NCBI RefSeq assembly: GCF_000170855.1
Contig: NZ_ABCQ01000007.1
Coordinates: 62,001 to 126,000, forward strand
DNA from: Moritella sp. PE36
GTDB taxonomy: Bacteria; Pseudomonadota; Gammaproteobacteria; Enterobacterales; Moritellaceae
Direction of reading: 5' to 3'
DNA: 64,000 nt
A program made the translations under genes and the position numbers. Shown piece after piece: positions 19,097-27,554 of the stretch. Each line of letters begins with the position of its first letter. Position 1 is the first letter of the stretch. The notes under the pieces are model-generated. The model was not told the DNA's origin, made no database searches, and was given only the letters and a program-made list of their open reading frames with translations.

Positions 19097-20458
19097 TTAC
19101 GCCATAGATAATGTCTTCTCAGCTATCCCTTCATTTACGCTTTGTGCTGCACTTGCCGGTTCACAGTCATGTTCACTATCATCATTGGTCCATTGGATAA
19201 CATGTTCATTTTCAAACAAATCAAATGCTGGAACGGGTAATAAATCATTAATGATTTTAGCAGAGCGCCAAGCCATTAAGCTCAGTTGAGGATCGGCAAT
19301 ACCATGACTATCTAATCCCGCATTAACGGCATAAATATGGTTATCTTGACCACCAGACCATTTCACTCTGAAGTTTGGATCAAGTTGCAATAAACCACCC
19401 TCTGATAAATCCAGCATCGGCGTTAACGCTTTAATACAATTAGGAATTTTTGACTCAAACCCGGTCGCTAAAATAACGACAGTGGCGGCATAATGTTCCT
19501 CTTTACCAGTTAAAGTATTATTAGCCATTAACTTAAAACCATTGGTCGTATTGCTCATTGCATTTACAGTTCGATGTGGCAATAAGCGCACCCATTTACG
19601 TTGTTTTTGCACTTCAAATTTATCATATAGTTCTTGATAAATAGCTAATAATGCTTCGCTTGTGATCCCATCACTGGTTAACTTCTGCGCCCGGATCTCT
19701 TGCTGTTTTACCGCTTCATCCAAATGATAGAACTGCTCAACATAACGAGGCATAAAGTATTCATTACTAAACGCTGCCTCATCTAAAGCTTGGAAATTTG
19801 CGCGTCGTGATAACCAATCTAGCTGAGCAGGTTGCCCCCAATTTCCACGTAACGCATTTAAAAATACATCAGCGCCGGTTTGACCACCACCGACCAGCAC
19901 AACGCGCTTGCCAGTCAAATCAATATTACGTAAGCCAATTTCACTGGCATGGAAACAATTGTCACCTAAATAAGGTTTTATTTCTGTCGGGATATAAGGC
20001 GACTTGCCAGTCCCTAAACAAATGTGCTTAGTCTGATATTGCCCTTGGTTCGTCGTAACAATAAAACGATCGTCAACAAATTCAATCTGTTCAACAGTCT
20101 GCGAAAATTTCACATTAGTGAGTTGTTTTGAGGCCCAAGATAAATAATCAGAGAACTCAGCGCGGGTAATCGTTTTTTGCTCAGTATTTAAAAAACGATA
20201 GAACTTTTTATTTCGGACTAAATAAGCAATAAAACTATATGGACTTTCTGGTGCCACAGCGGTGACAAGATCCTTTAAGTAGGATGTTTGCATATACGTG
20301 TTTGGCAGCATTAAACCTTCATGCCAAATAAATTCTTTTTTATGCTCTAAAAAGCAGCTTGTTAAACTTGGAACCTGTTCAAGTAGCGCGGCAATACTTA
20401 AGTTAAAAGGGCCAACACCTATACCCATAATATCTGTTAATCTTTCCATCTTGCTCAT
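19097..20458 (-). CDS. iucD: L-lysine N6-monooxygenase, aerobactin synthesis
   Basis: IucD hydroxylates the epsilon-amino group of lysine using FAD, NADPH and O2, the first step to aerobactin. The 453-residue protein begins with a family FAD site (GIGVGPFNLSIAALLE), has an NADPH site (VVLVGGGQTGADVFLNALRG) and ends with ATGFESKIP and GIADPQLSLMAWRSAKI. Throughout it resembles aerobactin IucD more than ornithine hydroxylases such as PvdA; substrate choice is inferred from that and from the IucA/B/C partners. It is the last gene of the siderophore operon, two bases after the iucA-iucB fusion. Confidence 0.93.
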   Translation of the reverse strand: MSKMERLTDIMGIGVGPFNLSIAALLEQVPSLTSCFLEHKKEFIWHEGLMLPNTYMQTSYLKDLVTAVAPESPYSFIAYLVRNKKFYRFLNTEQKTITRAEFSDYLSWASKQLTNVKFSQTVEQIEFVDDRFIVTTNQGQYQTKHICLGTGKSPYIPTEIKPYLGDNCFHASEIGLRNIDLTGKRVVLVGGGQTGADVFLNALRGNWGQPAQLDWLSRRANFQALDEAAFSNEYFMPRYVEQFYHLDEAVKQQEIRAQKLTSDGITSEALLAIYQELYDKFEVQKQRKWVRLLPHRTVNAMSNTTNGFKLMANNTLTGKEEHYAATVVILATGFESKIPNCIKALTPMLDLSEGGLLQLDPNFRVKWSGGQDNHIYAVNAGLDSHGIADPQLSLMAWRSAKIINDLLPVPAFDLFENEHVIQWTNDDSEHDCEPASAAQSVNEGIAEKTLSMA

Positions 20459-20460
20459 CC

Positions 20461-23238
20461 TTAAATAATACGCTCAAAAAAATCATTCCGTTCACTACAC
20501 AGTAATGCAGCTCTTTTATGCGGAAAATCGAACTCTTTTAACTTCTGTAAACCAACCTTACTCGCGATCGTCGCCACGTGTTTATTATCAGCTCGCGGCT
20601 CGCCCAATACATTTCCTGTGCGCTGCTCATCGGTATAAATGGCATGCTGTAGACAACTCGCCCAATTAACAAAGTAGCGCCCACCTAAGAACAATGGATT
20701 GCCCACCAGCATATGTACACCACGATCATAATGCTGACAGTCATAATAAATGCCGAGACGATCTTCAGGCGTCCAATACACTTCTAAATAGCCAAATGCG
20801 ACACCATCAACATAACCAATCACAGCCATGCTATGCGGATCCGCTGTTTGTTTTTCAAGGTATTGTTGATGCTCAGATTTTGTTCCTGCGAGTTCCCACA
20901 TTCGGTTCACTTCAGGACGATTATGCCAATGGCTGAATGTGGCTACATCCAAGCTAATGTCTGCACATTTAAAACTAATCACCCGATCAAGATCATAGGC
21001 GTATTGCTGATACCAAATACCTTGAGGCTGCGGTGGACGTTGTGGATACTCAATGCCTTGCTCAGATAGCAATAAGGGAGAGTCTACATTCGTGTTTGCT
21101 TGGTTTTGAGACCAAATGTTAGCGAATTGAAAAAACGCAGCGCGTTGAATATGCACGTCATCACCGACACTTTCAGCCCACTTCGGTATTTTCGCTGTGG
21201 TCATTGTTAACCATAACGACTGGTTGATAGTGATGGTTTTACGATTAACGCCCATACCAGAAAACGTGTGTTCAAGAATATTAAACCACTGTGCTTGGTT
21301 TAACGTATCAGTGCTGGTATCCATCACTGTATGTAAGCCATGCTCGTCATAACTAAACGACCACAGACTTAAGCAGCTCGTTACCGTAAATTGCTTTCCA
21401 GTGGTTTCAAATACCAGCTCAGATCCCGTTTTATTGGTATGACCGCTATCAGCCTTACCAATAATGCCTTGCTGTCGGAATAACGGTTTAAATACAGTCT
21501 TAACTTCCTTCTTCACCGCCAACTTAAAAATATTCGGATAGTTGACATAAATTTTACTTGGGTCCGCGATCTCAGTTTCATTTTGCGCTGACAAGAAACA
21601 GAAGAAATTACTTTTAATCGTTAAGCTGTCGCTATTGAGCAGATAATCATAAAACGAGCGATCATAAAAACTCTGTTGCGCTAATTTACGCCATAGATTT
21701 TGGCTCAACTGAATCAACTGCTCATGTGATACGACACTATCCTCAGTACTGCGATTCAGTAACGGTAAGTCACTTTGCAATGCCGCTATCACGCTATTGA
21801 GTGAATTAACGATAAGGTAATAACTGAAATACGAATTCACATTTTCATTCTGCATGAAATATTCTGGCGCATTTTCTTGTAGTAACGGAAAACGTGTTAC
21901 TGCCGTTTCTGTAAACCCGGTTCCCTGACAATCTCTGAATTTAGCGCCGCAAGGCAAGCCATGGTCAAAATCCACCAAAATGTTTTGTTGATGTGCCAAT
22001 AACACCAAGCCGTAATCACTGCGAGCAACGCAGATTGGTTTTATCACCTGCTCTAAGAATTGTTCGAACCATACCAAACTTGCGTCACGATAAGATAGCG
22101 ACTGATGTTCAGCAAATTGCATGATTAAATCTTGAATGAAATTACTACCATCGGCCTTAGTCTGGGTTAATGTCGCTAACACCATGCTTGGCTCTTTACC
22201 TGTTGGGAACGGATTTTCACGCCAACAGAACAAGCTATCAACAATCGACTCACCAGCAAGATCATTTAATCCACACCATGCAGGTTCTTGTAATACCGAG
22301 AAGCGAGGGAAGCGTTGCCACAACTCTGCACCCGCTACTTCTTCACTAACCTGCTTGAACAATACTCCACGTTCCAGCTCTTTAACCGATAAGTAACGGA
22401 CTGAGTTTGTCAGCTTCACCGCTAAAGAAAACTTCAACATCCAGCGGCTATCTTGCTGCCATAACGCGCGGGTTGATGATGTCGGATGCCAAGCCCTACC
22501 CTGCTTACTATCCGTAAACTCAATAATCAAACCATCAGCAAAATATTGTTGTATGCTGGTATTCTCACGCAGTACTTTGGCTTGATGTGGGTGCACAGGG
22601 AAAGCCAGATAACCGTCAGGGATAGTGTCAGGAAATGTCGTGGTATTAAATGTATCTTGATAGGTTTGCAGCAGTAAGGCTGAAATTGATTCGCCATGAC
22701 TATTGCCCGCCAATAATGTCGGCGCGACAAAATACCACTGCAACGAAAAGCTATTCGCGTAATCAGGGCTATACAGTTTAGACTCTGCTGCGGTCCAACC
22801 TTGATGACTCTTACCTGCAGGATGTAAATTATGCCCACCGATAAGGCTCTGCTCCGCCTGAATAAAACCATCAATACCGACAGGAGCAAGTCGTTCCGCC
22901 AATACATTTTCCATATGCGCCTGACTGGCAAACACTTGTTGTTTAAAGCCCGTCAATTGGGTTTGACTAAAATCACCGGTGATCTCATGATGCTTACAAA
23001 TCAATTCAATTACGTCAGCATAAGCGATATCTGACTCACCCTGTAAATCACGAAACTTAACCGGGTAATTAAATTGAAAACGCTGAACGGGAGAATACTG
23101 TAATAATGGCAGTACTATTTGTCCTTCCGCCATATCGATACAAATTTCATGCTGCGTTGTCGCATAACCTTGCCATTCATTAAGCAATGCATTTAAAAAC
23201 GCATCTAATGATAGCTTCTCAGCATAACTATACTGCAT
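20461..23238 (-). CDS. iucA-iucB: fused aerobactin synthetase IucA and N6-hydroxylysine acetyltransferase IucB
   Basis: One uninterrupted 925-residue frame joins two enzymes. Residues 1 to about 575 are an IucA-type NIS synthetase (GHNLHPAGKSHQGW, HPTSSTRALW, KFSLAVKLTNSVR, LLAHQQNILVDF), which condenses acetyl-hydroxylysine with citrate. Residues about 580-925 are IucB-like, with a GNAT domain at about 754-925 (FSHWHNRPEVNRMWE, GYLEVYWTPEDR, LGEPRADN, EFDFPHKRA) that acetylates N6-hydroxylysine. In the classical aerobactin operon these are separate genes. ATG at 23238 is chosen because AGAGGAGA lies about 6 bases upstream. The start overlaps the nitroreductase stop by 11 bases. Confidence 0.93.
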   Translation of the reverse strand: MQYSYAEKLSLDAFLNALLNEWQGYATTQHEICIDMAEGQIVLPLLQYSPVQRFQFNYPVKFRDLQGESDIAYADVIELICKHHEITGDFSQTQLTGFKQQVFASQAHMENVLAERLAPVGIDGFIQAEQSLIGGHNLHPAGKSHQGWTAAESKLYSPDYANSFSLQWYFVAPTLLAGNSHGESISALLLQTYQDTFNTTTFPDTIPDGYLAFPVHPHQAKVLRENTSIQQYFADGLIIEFTDSKQGRAWHPTSSTRALWQQDSRWMLKFSLAVKLTNSVRYLSVKELERGVLFKQVSEEVAGAELWQRFPRFSVLQEPAWCGLNDLAGESIVDSLFCWRENPFPTGKEPSMVLATLTQTKADGSNFIQDLIMQFAEHQSLSYRDASLVWFEQFLEQVIKPICVARSDYGLVLLAHQQNILVDFDHGLPCGAKFRDCQGTGFTETAVTRFPLLQENAPEYFMQNENVNSYFSYYLIVNSLNSVIAALQSDLPLLNRSTEDSVVSHEQLIQLSQNLWRKLAQQSFYDRSFYDYLLNSDSLTIKSNFFCFLSAQNETEIADPSKIYVNYPNIFKLAVKKEVKTVFKPLFRQQGIIGKADSGHTNKTGSELVFETTGKQFTVTSCLSLWSFSYDEHGLHTVMDTSTDTLNQAQWFNILEHTFSGMGVNRKTITINQSLWLTMTTAKIPKWAESVGDDVHIQRAAFFQFANIWSQNQANTNVDSPLLLSEQGIEYPQRPPQPQGIWYQQYAYDLDRVISFKCADISLDVATFSHWHNRPEVNRMWELAGTKSEHQQYLEKQTADPHSMAVIGYVDGVAFGYLEVYWTPEDRLGIYYDCQHYDRGVHMLVGNPLFLGGRYFVNWASCLQHAIYTDEQRTGNVLGEPRADNKHVATIASKVGLQKLKEFDFPHKRAALLCSERNDFFERII

Positions 23239-23842
23239 CGCTGTTCTCCTCTGTCGCAAATAGTGGTACTAGTTTTCCATCGCCTTGCCATTGATAACAA
23301 TGCTTATCCACCTCGCCACGCGGTTTAATACGCTCTGTTTTTTTAGTCCCCAGCATAATAAAGGCCACAGGTTCTTGTTGCGCCGTTAAGCCAAATAATT
23401 GTTGCACGCGGGGTAACTCCGCCGCATCGGTGCTGTACCAAATAGCCGCAACACCTTGCTCTTCAGCCGCCAGTAAAATATTCTGACACGCAGCTGCGGC
23501 TGATAATACTTGGTCTCGGCGAGACACAGGGTGAGGACTGGTAATGTTAGCCGAGACAACGACAACCATAGGCGCATCACCAAGATAATGAGTAAGTCGA
23601 CGCACCTTGGCGGGATCAATATCACCACCTTCTTCCAACCAAGCCTCACACATTAACTCACACATTATCGGTACTTTTTCATTGGCAACAACAACCAAAT
23701 GCCAAGGCCGAATATTGCCGTGGTCGGGGGCGCTCATGACCGCCTGAAAGATACGTTTCAACTGCATTTCATCCGGTGCAGGCTGACACATTTCATGGAC
23801 GTGACAAGAGCTACGCTGATAAATAAAATCTAAAACAGGCAT
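23228..23842 (-). CDS. nitroreductase-family flavoprotein in the siderophore operon
   Basis: This 204-residue protein resembles small single-domain nitroreductases such as E. coli YdjA: an N-terminal YQRSSCHVHE segment, SAPDHGNIRPWHLVVV, and a C-terminal AIWYSTDAAELPRVQQLFGL and FIMLGTKK. These enzymes bind FMN and reduce substrates with NAD(P)H. ATG at 23842 follows the fhuB-like stop by two bases and has AAGGA upstream, and its 3' end overlaps iucA-iucB by 11 bases. Location suggests a siderophore-related redox role, perhaps ferric-siderophore reduction, but this is inference. No ferric-siderophore reductase of the FhuF or SIP type is present in the cluster. Confidence 0.85.
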   Translation of the reverse strand: MPVLDFIYQRSSCHVHEMCQPAPDEMQLKRIFQAVMSAPDHGNIRPWHLVVVANEKVPIMCELMCEAWLEEGGDIDPAKVRRLTHYLGDAPMVVVVSANITSPHPVSRRDQVLSAAAACQNILLAAEEQGVAAIWYSTDAAELPRVQQLFGLTAQQEPVAFIMLGTKKTERIKPRGEVDKHCYQWQGDGKLVPLFATEENSDAV

Positions 23843-23844
23843 GA

Positions 23845-25773
23845 TCAATTCCTTTTATAACCAAGTAAAATCAAACAAATAAAGTAAAGTCCGCCAATGA
23901 TCGAAACTAATATGCCACTGGCAATCTCAAATGGTGCAATTAAGGTACGACCGAGTCCGTCGGCGAGTACTAATAGCCAAGCGCCAATCGCACCACTGCC
24001 AAGCAGCAATACCCAATGACGAGTTTGTCCACATAAACGCAATAAGTGTGGCGATAACAATCCAACAAACGCAATCGCACCAACGGACGCGACGGCAGCC
24101 GCGGTAATCAACACCACCAACAATAAGATCAACATGCGTAATTTAAATAACGGCTGGCCGAGGTTATGTCCCCATGTCTCACCGAGCGTGAACAGATCAA
24201 GATGACGCGCAAACGTAAAGAGTAATAAACAACAAGGTATAGTGACCGCAAGCAGCAGTAAGCCGATTTGACTATCAGCACCATAGGTAGTGCCCGTCAG
24301 CCAAAGGACGGTGACCGACGCAGCGCCCGCACCAAAGGTTAATACCATCGATGCAACGGTGCCGCACCATGCTGAGATGGCGATACCCAATAAAGCGAGT
24401 TGCGAAACATTAAATTGATAACGCATCGCAATAAACAAAATAGTCACCACAATACCCGCACCAATCAAGGCACAAGCAAACAGAAATACCCGAGAAGCAT
24501 CAGGCCATACTTGCAGTGCTAAAATAATGCATAATACCGAGGCTGAAGTAGCGCCTGAAATGTCAGGGCTGGCCATCGGGTTACGAAACAGTGCTTGTAA
24601 TGTACAACCCGCAACGCCTAAGCCAAAACCAGAAAAGACCGCAACGACAATGCGCCATTGTGTAAAGTACTCGCCATCAACAGTCGGCCAGAAATAGGCC
24701 ACTGTCAGTGTCAACGCTAGCGCAGGTAAAGACAGTGCTAACCACTTAGGTAGCTGAATAAGCGACGCTAAGCCAAACCCAGTTTCTTGCATGACCATGC
24801 CCGCTAAACCTTGTTTTCGCATAAGTAAATACAAGAAAAAAGGGGTACCCAATAGAACGGTTAATACACCCGTTGGTAAGCGATAACCAGCCAATGGCAT
24901 AGCACGAGAGAATAGCTCCGCAAAGATAACTAATAACGCCCCTATCGCACTGGCAAATAGCAATTTTTCACGATGACGATAGTAACCAAGTAACTTCGCC
25001 ATGTGTGGTGCCATCAAACCAATAAAGCCTAATACACCGACCATTGCGGTCACTAAAGATGCTTGCAATACCGCCAACATTAATAGACCGACTCGCCAGC
25101 GATTGACTTTAAGGCCTGCCGTATTCGCCATTTCATCACCCATGCTGAGCATATCCAGATGACGATGACACAATAAAGGCAATAACAATAACAACAGCGC
25201 TGGGGTTAAAATGATCGCCGCTAATTCGCCATCACTTTGGCTAATGTTGCCGCTTCCCCAGAGGAATAACCCATCCATACGTTGTTCAGCATAAAGCATG
25301 ATGGCAGATGACACGGCACCCACCGCTAAGCTCATAGCCATACCAATTAAGATCAGCTGTAACTTACCGCCACCAATCACTTGCGATAAGATTAAAATGA
25401 GTCCCGCAACCATCACCGCCGTAATAAATGCCGCGATCCACAACATCCAGATGCTCGGATCAGGGATAAATAAATTAACCAGCATCGCGCCTAACAACGC
25501 CCCAGAGCTAATGCCGATCGTGGACGGTGATGCAAAATCATTACCTAAGGTAACCTGTACTACGGTGCCTGATTGCGCTAATAACGCACCACTTAATACG
25601 GCAATTAATAGCGTGGGTAACAACAGCTGAAATACATAAGTTTGTTGGTAACTATCAAATAGATTCATTGTGGGAACGAGAGAAAAAGTACCCACAGAAA
25701 GTAAACCAAGCACAAACAACACAGCTAAGAACACCGAGCTCCCCAGCATTTTCTTATCAACATTAACTAACAT
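23845..25773 (-). CDS. fhuB: ferric hydroxamate ABC transporter permease, double-domain FhuB type
   Basis: This 642-residue membrane protein is two fused FecCD-type permease halves, as in FhuB. Each half carries a family motif late in its sequence (GVLGFIGLMAPHMAKLLGY at about 245 and GAIAFVGLLSPHLLRLCG at about 575), with about ten hydrophobic segments per half. It moves ferric siderophore across the inner membrane with the FhuC-like ATPase. Its start overlaps the binding-protein gene by 11 bases. Aerobactin is a hydroxamate siderophore taken up through Fhu systems, so placement here is logical. Confidence 0.92.
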   Translation of the reverse strand: MLVNVDKKMLGSSVFLAVLFVLGLLSVGTFSLVPTMNLFDSYQQTYVFQLLLPTLLIAVLSGALLAQSGTVVQVTLGNDFASPSTIGISSGALLGAMLVNLFIPDPSIWMLWIAAFITAVMVAGLILILSQVIGGGKLQLILIGMAMSLAVGAVSSAIMLYAEQRMDGLFLWGSGNISQSDGELAAIILTPALLLLLLPLLCHRHLDMLSMGDEMANTAGLKVNRWRVGLLMLAVLQASLVTAMVGVLGFIGLMAPHMAKLLGYYRHREKLLFASAIGALLVIFAELFSRAMPLAGYRLPTGVLTVLLGTPFFLYLLMRKQGLAGMVMQETGFGLASLIQLPKWLALSLPALALTLTVAYFWPTVDGEYFTQWRIVVAVFSGFGLGVAGCTLQALFRNPMASPDISGATSASVLCIILALQVWPDASRVFLFACALIGAGIVVTILFIAMRYQFNVSQLALLGIAISAWCGTVASMVLTFGAGAASVTVLWLTGTTYGADSQIGLLLLAVTIPCCLLLFTFARHLDLFTLGETWGHNLGQPLFKLRMLILLLVVLITAAAVASVGAIAFVGLLSPHLLRLCGQTRHWVLLLGSGAIGAWLLVLADGLGRTLIAPFEIASGILVSIIGGLYFICLILLGYKRN

Positions 25774-26737
25774 CGGAACCCTCCAATAATGCAGCCGTAA
25801 ACGCCCGAGCCATCCGGATCACCGATACCGGACCACCAAAACTCCACAATGCGGGTACATAATAGATATCATCGTTTTTAACAAACTCATGCTGCGTCCA
25901 TAACGGTGATAACGTCATGCGTTCGCCTTTTGATTGTGTTTCTTGGACTAAAATTAATGCGGTATTGCCGAGCAACTTGATCTGTTCCAACTGTAAATGA
26001 GTAAAATCTTTACCTGGTAAGTTAGTAGCCCACACGTAATTTAAGCCAATGTCATTAGCGACAGAAGCGGCTAAACTTTGCTGTGAAAACACCCTTAAGC
26101 CGTAGCCCATTCCCACAAACTTGCCATATGCCACCGGTTTATCCGCTAAGCCAGCGGCAAATATTTTCTGTTTAAGGCGAGCTAATTCGGTATCCATCTC
26201 CCGGAGCTGAACTTGTGCTAACTCCGCTTTACCAAGTTGCTTTGCAAGGGTTAAATAATTACGACGCATTTGCTGCATATAACGATATTGCGGTTGGTCT
26301 ATACGGCCAAACTGTTGTAACAATAACGTGGGTGCGATGCGATTAAGATCACCACGAATACGTGCATGACGAAACGGGTAACCAACAATTAAGTCGGGCT
26401 GTAATTGCATCAGTAAGGGAAAACTCGGAAATGCACGGTTACCCACATCAACCACATCATCAGGTAACGCAGGTGAATTAGACTGCCACTGGCGATAACC
26501 ATTTCGAGACGTCACCGCTTGTGGTTGTATTCCCAGCGACAGGAGCATTTCTGCCGCACTCCAATTAAGCGCAACGACTTTAGGCTCTTGCTGATATGTC
26601 TGCATTAATCCGGTGAGTGGCAAGGGTTGTGCTAACGCTTGAAAAACTTGCTCATTAATCTCTTTAGCAAATACTTGAACTGGTAATAATGTCATCGCAG
26701 CGAACATGAGACCAGCTACTGTTCGAAGCCGTCTCAT
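25763..26737 (-). CDS. fhuD: periplasmic ferric-siderophore binding protein, FhuD type
   Basis: The 324-residue protein has a Sec signal peptide (RRLRTVAGLMFAAMTLLPVQVFA) without a lipobox, so it is probably a soluble periplasmic protein like E. coli FhuD. The mature part is a helical-backbone (TroA/FecB-like) binding protein, with VVALNWSAAEMLLSLGIQP and LQPDLIVGYPF. It would hand ferric aerobactin to the FhuB-like permease. It overlaps the fhuC-like gene by four bases (ATGA). Confidence 0.9.
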   Translation of the reverse strand: MRRLRTVAGLMFAAMTLLPVQVFAKEINEQVFQALAQPLPLTGLMQTYQQEPKVVALNWSAAEMLLSLGIQPQAVTSRNGYRQWQSNSPALPDDVVDVGNRAFPSFPLLMQLQPDLIVGYPFRHARIRGDLNRIAPTLLLQQFGRIDQPQYRYMQQMRRNYLTLAKQLGKAELAQVQLREMDTELARLKQKIFAAGLADKPVAYGKFVGMGYGLRVFSQQSLAASVANDIGLNYVWATNLPGKDFTHLQLEQIKLLGNTALILVQETQSKGERMTLSPLWTQHEFVKNDDIYYVPALWSFGGPVSVIRMARAFTAALLEGSDVS

Positions 26738-27552
26738 TGATTCACCTGCTGTGGTAATAAGTGCTCGTCACTCACAGCTGCCGTACAAGGCCACAATAAT
26801 GTTTGATCATTCACTTGCACTCGCGTGATCGGCGTTTGATAAACCTCACTAATACGTTCTGCGGTAAAGACATCATCAACCGTACCACTGGCAACCACTT
26901 CACCTTTCAGCAACATGATCGCTTGATGGCTAAATTGCTGCGCATGATTAAGATCGTGTAATACCCAAATAATGGTTTTACCATAATCTTGATTTAAGCG
27001 TTGAACGATATGTAAGAGTTCGATTTGATGGGCGATATCAAGCCAAGATGTGGGTTCATCCAATAACACAATATCGGTATCTTGTGCGAGCACCATGGCT
27101 AACCAACAGCGCTGCGCTTCACCACCCGATAATGTTTCAATGGCTAAATCAGCAAATTCAAGTACGCCAGCTTCTGCCATTGCCCAGTGCATTCTTTCTT
27201 TATCTTGAGCTGAAAGTGGTGCGAACCAACGACGATGCGGATGACGACCAAATTCAACCAGATCTGCCACTGTCAAGCCGACGGGCACTGCATGACGCTG
27301 CGGTAACATCGCTAAACGTAAGGCCATATCAGCACGGGAATACTGCTTTATTCCCTTTCCTTCCAATAATATTTCGCCCTCTTCATTCGGGGTCAGTCCT
27401 GCAATTATTTTTAGCAAGGTACTTTTACCTGAGCCATTGGGACCAACCAATGCGGTAATTTTACCCTGTAAAAACTCACAGTTAATATTATTAAGGATTA
27501 ACTTGCCGCCTAAACGGCAAGTTAATTTATTCACAGTTAACAAAGGAACCAA
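26734..27552 (-). CDS. fhuC: ferric hydroxamate ABC transporter ATPase, FhuC type
   Basis: The 272-residue ATPase has Walker A (GPNGSGKST), the ABC signature (LSGGEAQR), Walker B (DIVLLDEPTSWLD) and the switch His (VLHDLNH). It powers the FhuB-like permease. The likely start is TTG at 27552, two bases after the iutA stop, but a TTG at 27543 is also possible and neither has a strong ribosome site; coupling to iutA translation is plausible. Confidence 0.93.
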   Translation of the reverse strand: MVPLLTVNKLTCRLGGKLILNNINCEFLQGKITALVGPNGSGKSTLLKIIAGLTPNEEGEILLEGKGIKQYSRADMALRLAMLPQRHAVPVGLTVADLVEFGRHPHRRWFAPLSAQDKERMHWAMAEAGVLEFADLAIETLSGGEAQRCWLAMVLAQDTDIVLLDEPTSWLDIAHQIELLHIVQRLNQDYGKTIIWVLHDLNHAQQFSHQAIMLLKGEVVASGTVDDVFTAERISEVYQTPITRVQVNDQTLLWPCTAAVSDEHLLPQQVNQ

Positions 27553-27554
27553 CG

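Noticed and set aside
22527-22931. 134-codon frame on the minus strand within iucA-iucB
   Set aside because: It is out of frame with the conserved synthetase domain, and its composition is unlike a protein domain.
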